Origin: a virus | IMG/VR virus record: IMGVR_UViG_3300049483_000049 | Location: 1 to 26,389 of that record | DNA length: 26,389 nucleotides | Reading direction: 5' to 3' (one strand) | Shown here: one piece after another, positions 6,367 to 11,148 of the stretch | Numbering within the stretch: the stretch's first letter is position 1 | Layout: each line of letters opens with the position of its first letter | The notes under the pieces: generated by a model | Databases searched by the model: none | What the model was told of the DNA's origin: nothing | What the model saw: the letters and a program-made list of their open reading frames with translations, nothing else | Position numbers and translations under genes: made by a program

Positions 6367-6710
6367 CGCATCACCGCCTTCTGTGCGTTGTTGCGGCGCT
6401 TGACCATCTTGTGGTGCCAGTTGGTCATCACGCGGGTGCTGAACTGTCGCCACGTGTCCATGGCGACGTTCGTGTGGAGTCCGATGCGCTTCTCGATGTC
6501 ATCGAGCGTCAGGTTGCAGGGACCATCTGGGCCTACCATGGTCGGACCTTCCAGCTTCTGGATCAGTTCAACACGGGCGAAAAACTCGGCCGCATTCTTT
6601 TCGGTGATCTCGCCCATGCCGACTACGATTGTCATGTAGATGATCGTGTCGGTGACACCGTCGAGGGGCGTGAGTGGATTCATCTTCGTTGCGTTCCAGT
6701 TTAGTGGCAT
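6363..6710 (-). CDS. Hypothetical protein
   Basis: 115 residues. ATG at 6710 is supported by CAGGAGG 10 nt upstream, while a longer frame to 6851 would overlie the preceding gene. The first half is a hydrophobic strand and helix (GVTDTIIYMTIVVGMGEITE, then KNAAEFFARVELIQKLEGPT). The second half is basic (HKMVKRRNNAQKAVMR). No recognised motif. Confidence 0.65.
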   Translation of the reverse strand: MPLNWNATKMNPLTPLDGVTDTIIYMTIVVGMGEITEKNAAEFFARVELIQKLEGPTMVGPDGPCNLTLDDIEKRIGLHTNVAMDTWRQFSTRVMTNWHHKMVKRRNNAQKAVMR

Positions 6711-6711
6711 G

Positions 6712-6924
6712 TTACGCAACCTCCTGATGGGAAACGATCTGCCAGTCTTCCACATCGACTTCGACGGGCTCGTCGTGCTTCGCCCACCGCATGGCCTCAC
6801 CGATGTGACGCATCGGGCGATGGTCGCCGATGAACTTGACCTCGTTGCCATTGTCGTCGATGCCAGTTCCGTAGCCGATTGTGGACATCGCGGGGATACT
6901 GACCTTCGTCACGGTGAGCAGCAT
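6712..6924 (-). CDS. Hypothetical small protein
   Basis: 70 residues, ATG at 6924 overlapping the upstream stop as TAATG, with AAGGAGGTGCTG as ribosome site. It reads as a small beta-rich domain (LLTVTKVSIPAMSTIGYGTG, then DNGNEVKFIGDHRPM) followed by a helix and strand (RHIGEAMRWAKHDEPVEVDV). No family is recognised. Confidence 0.65.
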   Translation of the reverse strand: MLLTVTKVSIPAMSTIGYGTGIDDNGNEVKFIGDHRPMRHIGEAMRWAKHDEPVEVDVEDWQIVSHQEVA

Positions 6925-7079
6925 TACAGCACCTCCTTGACGGTTAGGCTCTGCCAGTTGGGATACCGGGCTTTGACGATGTCACGGGTGAGAGCTTCGG
7001 TGTACAGATTGCGTTCGCGCCATTGGATCGGCTGCCCACCCCACTCTGTCAGGGTGATCAACCAGACTCGCATCCCCAT
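6924..7079 (-). CDS. Hypothetical 51-residue protein
   Basis: Short gene filling the space between its neighbours: ATG at 7079, one base past the upstream TAG, and TAA at 6924 shared with the next ATG. Product: MGMRVWLITLTEWGGQPIQW then a basic amphipathic region (RERNLYTEALTRDIVKARYP). The N-terminal half looks like beta strands and the rest like a helix. GAGGG lies about 10 nt upstream. No family recognised; the tight junctions on both sides are the main support. Confidence 0.65.
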   Translation of the reverse strand: MGMRVWLITLTEWGGQPIQWRERNLYTEALTRDIVKARYPNWQSLTVKEVL

Positions 7080-7080
7080 G

Positions 7081-7251
7081 CTAGTACCCTCGACAGGTGA
7101 CGACGAAGCCAGCCGCCGTGCGGTAGATGGTGTGCGTGTTCAGGTCGCGCATGGCGCGGCGACACATCTCGATTGCCTTGTCGCGGTCAGCGAAGATGCC
7201 AAAGACATCACCGACACGGGCGAGCGGGTTGTAATAGTGGACGCGTGGCAT
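7081..7251 (-). CDS. First gene of the leftward operon, hypothetical
   Basis: 56 residues. ATG at 7251 follows GGAGGACAC; a longer frame to 7293 would run into the ribozyme core and is rejected. The sequence is MPRVHYYNPLARVGDVFGIF, then ADRDKAIEMCRRAMRDLN, then THTIYRTAAGFVVTCRGY, a compact alpha/beta pattern with no recognised motif. What matters is context: its Shine-Dalgarno site lies 5-16 nt past the 3' edge of the hammerhead ribozyme core. Translation of the whole operon may therefore depend on that RNA. A UCCUCC element upstream could pair with the GGAGGA. Confidence 0.7.
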   Translation of the reverse strand: MPRVHYYNPLARVGDVFGIFADRDKAIEMCRRAMRDLNTHTIYRTAAGFVVTCRGY

Positions 7252-7264
7252 GTGTCCTCCAGTT

Positions 7265-7442
7265 CGTTTCGTCCTTACGGACTCATCAGGCAAGCGGGGT
7301 GGGCACTGACAAGACGGCTACGCTAGCGTGCTCGGATTCTGGATAGATGGTGCTCCAGCGGAGTCCACTGTCGGCGCGTTGTACCGACTGGCAACCTTTA
7401 CGGTTAGCTCCGTCGTACTCGCCCACCCCTTAGCTTGCTACG
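7265..7442 (-). ncRNA. Hammerhead self-cleaving ribozyme (type III layout, extended stem I)
   Basis: Read on the minus strand. The core is CUGAUGA (7289-7283), stem II GUCC-GUAA-GGAC (7282-7271), then GAAA (7270-7267). The third core strand, GUA (7441-7439), lies upstream. Predicted cleavage is after A7439. Stem I follows the cut directly: GCAAGC (7438-7433) pairs with GCUUGC (7295-7290). A UAA bulge (7432-7430) comes next, then GGGGUGGGC (7429-7421) pairing with GCCCACCCC (7304-7296). All essential core bases of the known family are present. A bulge on stem I plus a GUAA loop on stem II suits the loop-loop contact that natural hammerheads need. Stem III is short: A-U plus two G-C pairs, then mismatches. 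A 116-nt insertion caps stem I. Cleavage would leave the early mRNA with a 5' hydroxyl. Confidence 0.9.
7305..7420 (-). other. Structured insertion capping ribozyme stem I
   Basis: The 116 nt between the two stem I arms can fold further. GACGG (7414-7410) pairs with CCGUC (7317-7313), extending the stem. AACC and GGUU form a hairpin with a GUAAA loop (7405-7393). CUGGA and UCCAG form a 5-bp stem with a 10-nt loop (7358-7339). ACGCTAGCGT (7320-7329) is a perfect palindrome. No coding potential is convincing. It could be a ligand or protein sensor, or simply a long stem; nothing identifies a ligand. Confidence 0.6.
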
Positions 7443-7630
7443 GGTTGACGGGAGGAAGCTGGCTCGGTTGTCGCGTTGTCGGCGTACTGCTGCCGCCATG
7501 GCATCCGCTTTCGCGGTAGTCTGTTCGCCATGGGTTCGCTTTGCTGCTATCCCGTTCCCTTTATTGCCAGCATGTTGATCCGCATCTGTCCCGTAGGCTC
7601 TTGCGGTCGCTGTGGTGAGCGGCTTTGCGT

Positions 7631-7666
7631 CAGTGCCGGGAACCGAAGTCCGCCCGGCTCGCACTG
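7631..7666 (-). ncRNA. Stable hairpin with UUCG tetraloop
   Basis: On the minus strand CAGU pairs with ACUG, a GCGA bulge follows, GCCGGG pairs with CCCGGC, and an AC/GU pair closes a UUCG loop. UUCG is an extra-stable RNA tetraloop, so the minus strand is the likely functional one. It lies about 190 nt upstream of the ribozyme cleavage site, in the RNA piece that cleavage would release. It may be part of a structured leader or a free small RNA. Confidence 0.5.
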
Positions 7667-7821
7667 TAAGAGGTTCGCGCCTGTCCAGCCCTAAGAGCAC
7701 TGGCGCTTGCCTTCCGTTTCGCTGCTGCTGTCCGCGACACCGCTTGTTCTGTCGTCCGCTGGCCTTCGACGCGTAGCCTCAGGCACTGGGCTCTCGATGC
7801 GGTGCTGCGTGCTTCTGTGCT

Positions 7822-7838
7822 GATCATTGTGCATGATC
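7822..7838. promoter_or_regulatory. Operator-like dyad GATCAT-n5-ATGATC
   Basis: Perfect 6-bp inverted repeat with a 5-bp spacer (7822-7827 and 7833-7838). GATCAT occurs again at 7942-7947. Half-site size and spacing suit a dimeric repressor, but the binding protein is unknown. Confidence 0.35.
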
Positions 7839-7918
7839 CGGGCCAAGATGTACAGAGAAAAGAAGCGTTGGCCCGCAACGACTTACGCTGGCGCAGCGCT
7901 CAGCGAGGGCTCCAAAGC

Positions 7919-7954
7919 GTTGCAGCGTGCAACTATTGCACGATCATTTTGCAA
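7919..7954. promoter_or_regulatory. Cluster of TTGCA elements, operator or iteron candidate
   Basis: GTTGCA-gcg-TGCAAC is a perfect 6-bp dyad at 7919-7933. TTGCA repeats at 7936-7940 and TTGCAA at 7949-7954. Four copies in 36 bp, alternating orientation, look like binding sites for a phage regulator or replication initiator. They lie about 100 bp upstream of the divergent promoter candidates. Confidence 0.4.
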
Positions 7955-8034
7955 CACTTCTGCATGGTGGGCTGCTGCGCCTTCGCTGTCAGTCTCGGAG
8001 CGCCGCGCGTCCTAAGCGCTTGGCTCTAGGCCGC

Positions 8035-8063
8035 TTGACACAGAGTTGACTAAAGTGTACCAT
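8035..8063 (+). promoter_or_regulatory. Sigma70-like promoter candidate, rightward
   Basis: TTGACA (8035-8040) is a perfect -35 box. After a 17-bp spacer, TACCAT (8058-8063) matches the -10 consensus at four of six positions. It faces the virion genes and would give a leader of about 450 nt before the first gene. Confidence 0.5.
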
Positions 8064-8083
8064 GGTTGGGGAGGCTGTAGCAA
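8054..8083 (-). promoter_or_regulatory. Weak sigma70-like promoter candidate, leftward
   Basis: On the minus strand TTGCTA (8083-8078), an 18-bp spacer and TACACT (8059-8054) each match consensus at four of six positions. It overlaps the rightward promoter, so polymerase could use only one at a time. It would place the ribozyme about 600 nt into the leftward transcript. Confidence is low because both boxes are imperfect. Confidence 0.3.
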
Positions 8084-8121
8084 GGATCGTGCCAACGAGC
8101 ACTGTTGCAGATTGGAACGCG

Positions 8122-8264
8122 CTAGGATCGCTCAGGACGGGCGACCAGCGGCGCGATCAGGGGCGCGATTTCGGGCTGTAACGCGGTGCGCCGCAACGAG
8201 TTGAACAAAGGCTGGACAGTGCACAGAGGTCCTCGGCCTAGTGCGGGGGTCCACGCGATCCTAG
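8122..8264 (+). repeat. 10-bp perfect inverted repeat in the rightward leader
   Basis: CTAGGATCGC (8122-8131) is the exact reverse complement of GCGATCCTAG (8255-8264), 123 bp apart. In RNA it would close a large multi-hairpin domain. Between the arms GGCGCGAT-like sequence occurs twice (about 8150-8169). Confidence 0.4.
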
Positions 8265-8345
8265 GGCAAGTGTGGAAGCGTGGCGCGAAATGGCGTAAGT
8301 CATTGGCGCGCAAGCGCTTGGCGGGAAATGCACCCTGAGTGTAGG

Positions 8346-8396
8346 GCGTGCCCTCGCTGTGCTGAGTGTGAGCACAGGGCAGCGCCGAGGGTGCGC
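8346..8396 (+). ncRNA. Long leader hairpin before the rightward genes
   Basis: GCGTGCCCTCG (8346-8356) pairs with CGAGGGTGCGC (8386-8396) over 11 bp, two of them G-U on the plus strand. Inside, CTGTGCT (8357-8363) and AGCACAG (8371-8377) form a perfect 7-bp stem with a 7-nt loop, leaving an 8-nt bulge on one side. No U-run follows. It may be an attenuator, antiterminator or stability element. A second stem, GGTGGG/CCCACC, can form near 8420-8447. Confidence 0.45.
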
Positions 8397-8520
8397 GTGC
8401 TGGCACGTGGCGCAGCGTGGTGGGCACGTACGCTTGCACCCCCACCCGGTACGACCCCATGAGTTGTCAAGGAGTTGTGGGCAGGGTACGAGGCACTAAA
8501 AAATGAAAGGGGTATGCCAA

Positions 8521-8730
8521 ATGAAAGAGGTCTATGATCGCCTGAAGGAGGCATTCCCCGGGTGGGAGATCAGGCTGTTCCTACACGCTGATGGTCGTGC
8601 TACTGCTCAGCTAGTTCGTAATCAGGCGGATAATGGTGGATCTGCTGGTTTCAGTGCTCACGGAACACTCGAAGAAGTAGAAAAGTCAGTCATGGAGACT
8701 GGCCGAACGTGCGGGATCATCCATGGCTAA
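8521..8730 (+). CDS. Hypothetical protein, first rightward gene
   Basis: 69 residues from the ATG at 8521, which has AAAGGGG upstream; an in-frame ATG at 8503 is an alternative but lacks a ribosome site. Sequence: MKEVYDRLKEAFPGWEIRLF, then beta strands (HADGRATAQLVRNQAD) and a helix (TLEEVEKSVMETGRTCG). No family recognised. It overlaps the probable small terminase gene by 8 nt, so it likely belongs to the packaging transcript. Confidence 0.65.
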   Translation: MKEVYDRLKEAFPGWEIRLFLHADGRATAQLVRNQADNGGSAGFSAHGTLEEVEKSVMETGRTCGIIHG

Positions 8731-9433
8731 GACATCAAAGTTCGACTCAATAGAGAAGGCCAAAGAGTATATCCTCGCTCATCCCGATGAATCCAAGATG
8801 GAGCAGGCCGTAGCCACAGGCTTCGGAGATCGTACGATTGCCCGAGCCCGGGCAGAACTCGTCTATGAGGGAAAACTCGCGCCCTCCCGGAAGAAGGTAG
8901 CGCCTGCGAAGGATGCACCTTCTCCCCCGGCATCAGTAGCACCAGAAGCGGAGCCCGCTGGACCGCCCGCGCCGGAGTCTACGGCCCCCGGACCGGCCCC
9001 TACTGGCGGGCTCCTTGATAACCTCGCGATGCAGCAACTAGCTAACCTGATCGACACTGCTGCCTCTGAGGAAGACGACACCACAGTCCACAAGCGCCTA
9101 CTCAAACAGTGTCTACTCTTCGCCTTCGATACTCGCCTGCACCCTGACACTCGTATGTCGGCCTCGCAGATGTGGTCCAAGCTCAGGGACCAATCCAAGG
9201 CGAGGGAGCTAGGGCCGGGTAAGCCGAAGACACGCGCTGACGCCGTGGTCCGTCTACGTGACATGAACGCTGCTGTTGGGGTCAGCATCTGGTTCGAGGC
9301 TGGCATCGCAGCTTTCGGTGTCCCCACTCTCATCCAGTTCTTGACTGACCTGCAAAAGGAGCCAGCCGATGCCACAGAAGTTGACGAAGCTGCGCCTCCT
9401 CGGCCATCTGAGGAAGCTCCTAGCGCGTCCTGA
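8723..9433 (+). CDS. Probable small terminase subunit
   Basis: 236 residues, ATG at 8723 overlapping the previous gene. Residues about 5-52 look like a helix-turn-helix unit (KAKEYILAHPDESKMEQAVA, then GFGDRTIARARAELVYEGKL). A long Pro/Ala-rich linker covers about 53-95, and a helical body with LLKQCLLFAFDTRLHPDTRM follows at about 125-145. An N-terminal DNA-binding unit, a linker and a helical body placed at the start of the virion gene series fit TerS, which recognises the packaging site and feeds DNA to the large terminase. The sequence similarity is weak; it could also be a transcription regulator. About 2.3 kb separates it from TerL. Confidence 0.55.
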   Translation: MAKTSKFDSIEKAKEYILAHPDESKMEQAVATGFGDRTIARARAELVYEGKLAPSRKKVAPAKDAPSPPASVAPEAEPAGPPAPESTAPGPAPTGGLLDNLAMQQLANLIDTAASEEDDTTVHKRLLKQCLLFAFDTRLHPDTRMSASQMWSKLRDQSKARELGPGKPKTRADAVVRLRDMNAAVGVSIWFEAGIAAFGVPTLIQFLTDLQKEPADATEVDEAAPPRPSEEAPSAS

Positions 9434-9734
9434 TACACGCGTCATCAACCGCCGACTGAAGACCTGTGGACACTCAACATGGGACTACGACACTGAGTCC
9501 GGTGAGATCACGAACATCACCATCTACGTTGACTTCCGTCGTGACGGTCGCGTACGCCTCGTCCTCCACGAACTGCTCCATATGCTCATGAAGCTCGATT
9601 CAAGCATGGTCTACGAACTTGAAGAGAGCGCCATCCTCGCATGGGAGTCTCTCATCTACTCATGGTTACACGACTCGAAACGAGCAAAGGAACTGGAGTC
9701 TTGGGATAAGGCCATAGAAAGGAAGATGCGATGA
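9369..9734 (+). CDS. Small HExxH metallopeptidase-like protein
   Basis: 121 residues. ATG at 9369 follows AAAGGAGCCAGCCG, so it begins inside the end of the probable TerS gene and overlaps it by 65 nt. HELLH at residues 67-71 (context RVRLVLHELLHMLMKLDSS) is the zinc-binding signature of zincin peptidases, and downstream LEESAILAWESLIY (84-97) offers a Glu as possible third ligand. The N-terminal part is basic, followed by beta strands (ITNITIYVDFRRDG). Known small SprT-like and phage zincins are either peptidases or inactive scaffolds. Target unknown; prohead processing or host protein cleavage are guesses. Confidence 0.6.
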   Translation: MPQKLTKLRLLGHLRKLLARPDTRVINRRLKTCGHSTWDYDTESGEITNITIYVDFRRDGRVRLVLHELLHMLMKLDSSMVYELEESAILAWESLIYSWLHDSKRAKELESWDKAIERKMR

Positions 9735-10000
9735 GGCCCAGTATGGAACGTAATGAGGTCCATCTGATCAACACAACGAGCAACGGTGACCAGACTCTGT
9801 TGAGCGAAAATCATGGTCACAATCTTTCTACTGACTGTTGGTGCGAGCCGGTCAAGGTCTACTGGTACACCAACAAACACGGTATCACGATGCTCGTAGT
9901 CGAGCACACTGACGACGGGACACCTCACTCTGCAGTTCTTTACTCTCGCGAAACTGGGCGTGACTGGATCACTGTCCTCTTCGACTCACTCTTCCGCTAA
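9731..10000 (+). CDS. Hypothetical protein
   Basis: 89 residues, ATG at 9731 overlapping the previous stop as ATGA and preceded by GGAAG; a second ATG at 9743 is also possible. The sequence is beta-rich (VKVYWYTNKHGITMLVVEHT, then SAVLYSRETGRDWITVLFDS) and contains CWC with several His near the front (SENHGHNLSTDCWC), which could form a metal site. No family is recognised. Confidence 0.65.
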   Translation: MRPSMERNEVHLINTTSNGDQTLLSENHGHNLSTDCWCEPVKVYWYTNKHGITMLVVEHTDDGTPHSAVLYSRETGRDWITVLFDSLFR

Positions 10001-10010
10001 GGAGACACAC

Positions 10011-10409
10011 ATGTTTGGTGCCAAGACCCGCTTCCGTGCTTACCTCAACCAGATCCGTCCGTACGCCATGGGCATTGATAACCGTGGTTGGCTCCCCGCT
10101 GACTTTGACTCTGCTGCCGTCCGCGAGGCTCGCCTCGATCCTACCCATGTGATCTTCAATCTCCCCGAGCCCCCGATGTCGTGGTTCGATTCTCTATTCC
10201 TGACGAAGACCCAGTACACCGCGTACATCAATCTCCGTCAGACGATCTCGAACTTCAACTCGTCCCTCGCTGCAGTCAACAACTCCCGTCGTGATCTTCA
10301 GGACACCTACTACGGTCTCATCGTTCTTCTCCACGCCTTCACCATCGGGTGCCTCGGTTCTGGTGGACTCTTTGACGCCTTCCGCTTCGCTGAGGAAGCC
10401 TTCAAGTGA
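10011..10409 (+). CDS. Hypothetical protein with hydrophobic C-terminal segment
   Basis: 132 residues. ATG at 10011 follows TAAGGAGACACAC, a much better start than the upstream in-frame ATG at 9960 that lies in the previous gene. The chain contains a helical central part (YTAYINLRQTISNFNSSLAA, then NNSRRDLQDTYYG) followed by a hydrophobic stretch (LIVLLHAFTIGCLGSGGL, about 103-120) that might be membrane-associated. Helical body plus one hydrophobic segment is consistent with a virion or lysis-accessory role; no family recognised. Confidence 0.65.
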   Translation: MFGAKTRFRAYLNQIRPYAMGIDNRGWLPADFDSAAVREARLDPTHVIFNLPEPPMSWFDSLFLTKTQYTAYINLRQTISNFNSSLAAVNNSRRDLQDTYYGLIVLLHAFTIGCLGSGGLFDAFRFAEEAFK

Positions 10410-10633
10410 AACTCTTCCGTGGTCCCACACTTGCAGTCGTAAATGATCCAACCTACGCTGACAAAGGAAACTACGCTGTCGTATTTGTGATGGAGCCCGA
10501 ACTCGGTGACATCCAGCGCTCTGATTTCTTCGTCCCCGTGAACGCCACCGCTGCTGAGACGATCACCCTGATCGCCCGGCACATGAAGAACCTGAAAAAG
10601 GGCCTTGAAGGAGAAGAGTTTAATGCTTCGTGA
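10406..10633 (+). CDS. Hypothetical small protein
   Basis: 75 residues, GTG at 10406 overlapping the previous stop as GTGA. Beta-rich N-terminal two thirds (NYAVVFVMEPELGDIQRSD, then FFVPVNATAAETI) and a C-terminal helix (TLIARHMKNLKKGLEGEEF). No motif recognised. The 3' end overlaps the next gene by 11 nt. Confidence 0.65.
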   Translation: MKLFRGPTLAVVNDPTYADKGNYAVVFVMEPELGDIQRSDFFVPVNATAAETITLIARHMKNLKKGLEGEEFNAS

Positions 10634-10874
10634 TAAGTGCACCCGCTGTCTTCGTCCGATGCCGGTCTCTACCGGTGAACTCTGCCCCGAGTGTGATGCT
10701 TACCGTGAGGCCGTGAAGCTCGACATCAAGTCTAAGAACCCGGAAGCCACGGCTGACCAAGTTCTTTACGCGGCTCGTCGCCACCTCGAAGCTACTGGCT
10801 GGCATTCTCGTGGCAACTACACGGACCCGCGTGAGTTCTCCCGTTCCGTCCCTAACCCTCCGAAGGTGAACTAG
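10623..10874 (+). CDS. Zinc-ribbon protein
   Basis: 83 residues, ATG at 10623, with GGAG about 12 nt upstream. The N-terminus has two Cys pairs, CTRC (about 5-8) and CPEC (about 21-24), separated by 12 residues (LRPMPVSTGELC), a classic zinc-ribbon layout. The rest is a basic helix (EAVKLDIKSKNPEATADQVL, YAARRHLEATGW). Zinc ribbons of this size bind nucleic acid or protein partners; no specific role can be read. Confidence 0.65.
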   Translation: MLRDKCTRCLRPMPVSTGELCPECDAYREAVKLDIKSKNPEATADQVLYAARRHLEATGWHSRGNYTDPREFSRSVPNPPKVN

Positions 10875-11047
10875 TGCGAATCCTCCTCCTGACCGTCCTT
10901 CTCCTCTGCCTTGCGTCCTGCTCCACCAAGGACCACTACTACTACTTCCCGACTGCGCCTGACACAGTGTACGTCCCGTCTCCCCCGGACACTACGCACT
11001 GCCCCGGTCATCCGCACCGTCACCCCCGAGGGAACCATGGCCGCTGA
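10874..11047 (+). CDS. Small lipoprotein, possible outer spanin-like or other lysis accessory
   Basis: 57 residues. GTG at 10874 overlaps the previous stop as TAGTG. The start MRILLLTVLLLCLASC is a complete lipoprotein signal: Arg, a hydrophobic core and the lipobox LASC, so Cys16 would be lipidated after signal peptidase II cleavage. The mature part is short and Pro/Tyr-rich (STKDHYYYFPTAPDTVYVPS, then PPDTTHCPG) with a His/Arg tail. Small Pro-rich lipoproteins are typical outer spanins (Rz1), which help disrupt the Gram-negative outer membrane, but no inner spanin gene was recognised beside it. Entry exclusion is another option. Confidence 0.65.
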   Translation: MRILLLTVLLLCLASCSTKDHYYYFPTAPDTVYVPSPPDTTHCPGHPHRHPRGNHGR

Positions 11048-11138
11048 CACGAACAACGATCATTCGCTCTTCTGGCGCGCAGTCTTCATCACAATCGAAG
11101 TGATCTCCCTCGCCATCTGGGGCGAGCCCCTCTACTGA
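11037..11138 (+). CDS. 33-residue membrane peptide
   Basis: ATG at 11037 follows CGAGGGAACC and overlaps the end of the lipoprotein gene by 11 nt. Product: a polar head (MAADTNNDHS), then one hydrophobic segment (LFWRAVFITIEVISLAIWG, about 11-29), ending EPLY. It could be a small holin-like, spanin-partner or virion membrane peptide. Its coupling to the lipoprotein gene suggests they act together at the membrane. A longer reading frame upstream lies within the lipoprotein gene and is rejected. Confidence 0.6.
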   Translation: MAADTNNDHSLFWRAVFITIEVISLAIWGEPLY

Positions 11139-11148
11139 AAGGACTCAT

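Larger units (their letters stand above)
7441..8034. other. Noncoding GC-rich region between ribozyme and promoters
   Basis: Open frames of 60-98 codons on either strand here lack ribosome sites, overlap one another and give low-complexity Arg/Ala/Ser-rich products, so I call no gene. The region holds the UUCG hairpin, two dyads and AAGCG motifs listed separately. Another foldable stretch lies at about 7672-7704 on the minus strand (CCAG/CUGG around CUC-UUA-GGG, flanked by GCG/CGC). It may be the long leader of the leftward transcript, a replication origin, or both. Confidence 0.45.
7863..8322 (+). repeat. Dispersed AAGCG(C/T)TTGGC-like motif, five copies
   Basis: AAGCGCTTGGC occurs identically at 8014-8024 and 8312-8322. 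Related forms are AAGCGTTGGC (7863-7872), AAGCGTTGC (7915-7923) and AAGCGTGGC (8276-8284). The copies flank the promoter candidates. At 8311-8320 the motif sits in a perfect 10-bp palindrome (CAAGCGCTTG). They could be regulator or initiator sites; spacing is irregular. Confidence 0.35.

Noticed and set aside
5797-6639. 280-codon plus-strand open frame across three leftward genes
   Set aside because: It crosses three coupled minus-strand genes with good ribosome sites; no start context and low-complexity product.
7672-7800. Second hammerhead near GAAAC-like sequence on the minus strand
   Set aside because: A CAGCGAAACGG segment resembles part of the core, but no CUGAUGA lies at a suitable distance.
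7404-7878. Minus-strand frames of 82 and 98 codons in the noncoding region
   Set aside because: No ribosome sites, mutually overlapping, one crosses the ribozyme core; compositionally like translated structured RNA.
7251-8520. tRNA gene
   Set aside because: Looked for the T-arm consensus and a cloverleaf on both strands; GGTTC-like matches have no matching acceptor or anticodon stem.
8503-8520. Earlier ATG for the first rightward gene
   Set aside because: The ATG at 8503 has only an A-run before it, whereas the one at 8521 follows AAAGGGG.
8122-8554. Open frames of 60-112 codons in the rightward leader
   Set aside because: No ribosome sites and biased Arg/Ala/Pro/His-rich products; the long hairpins better explain the sequence.
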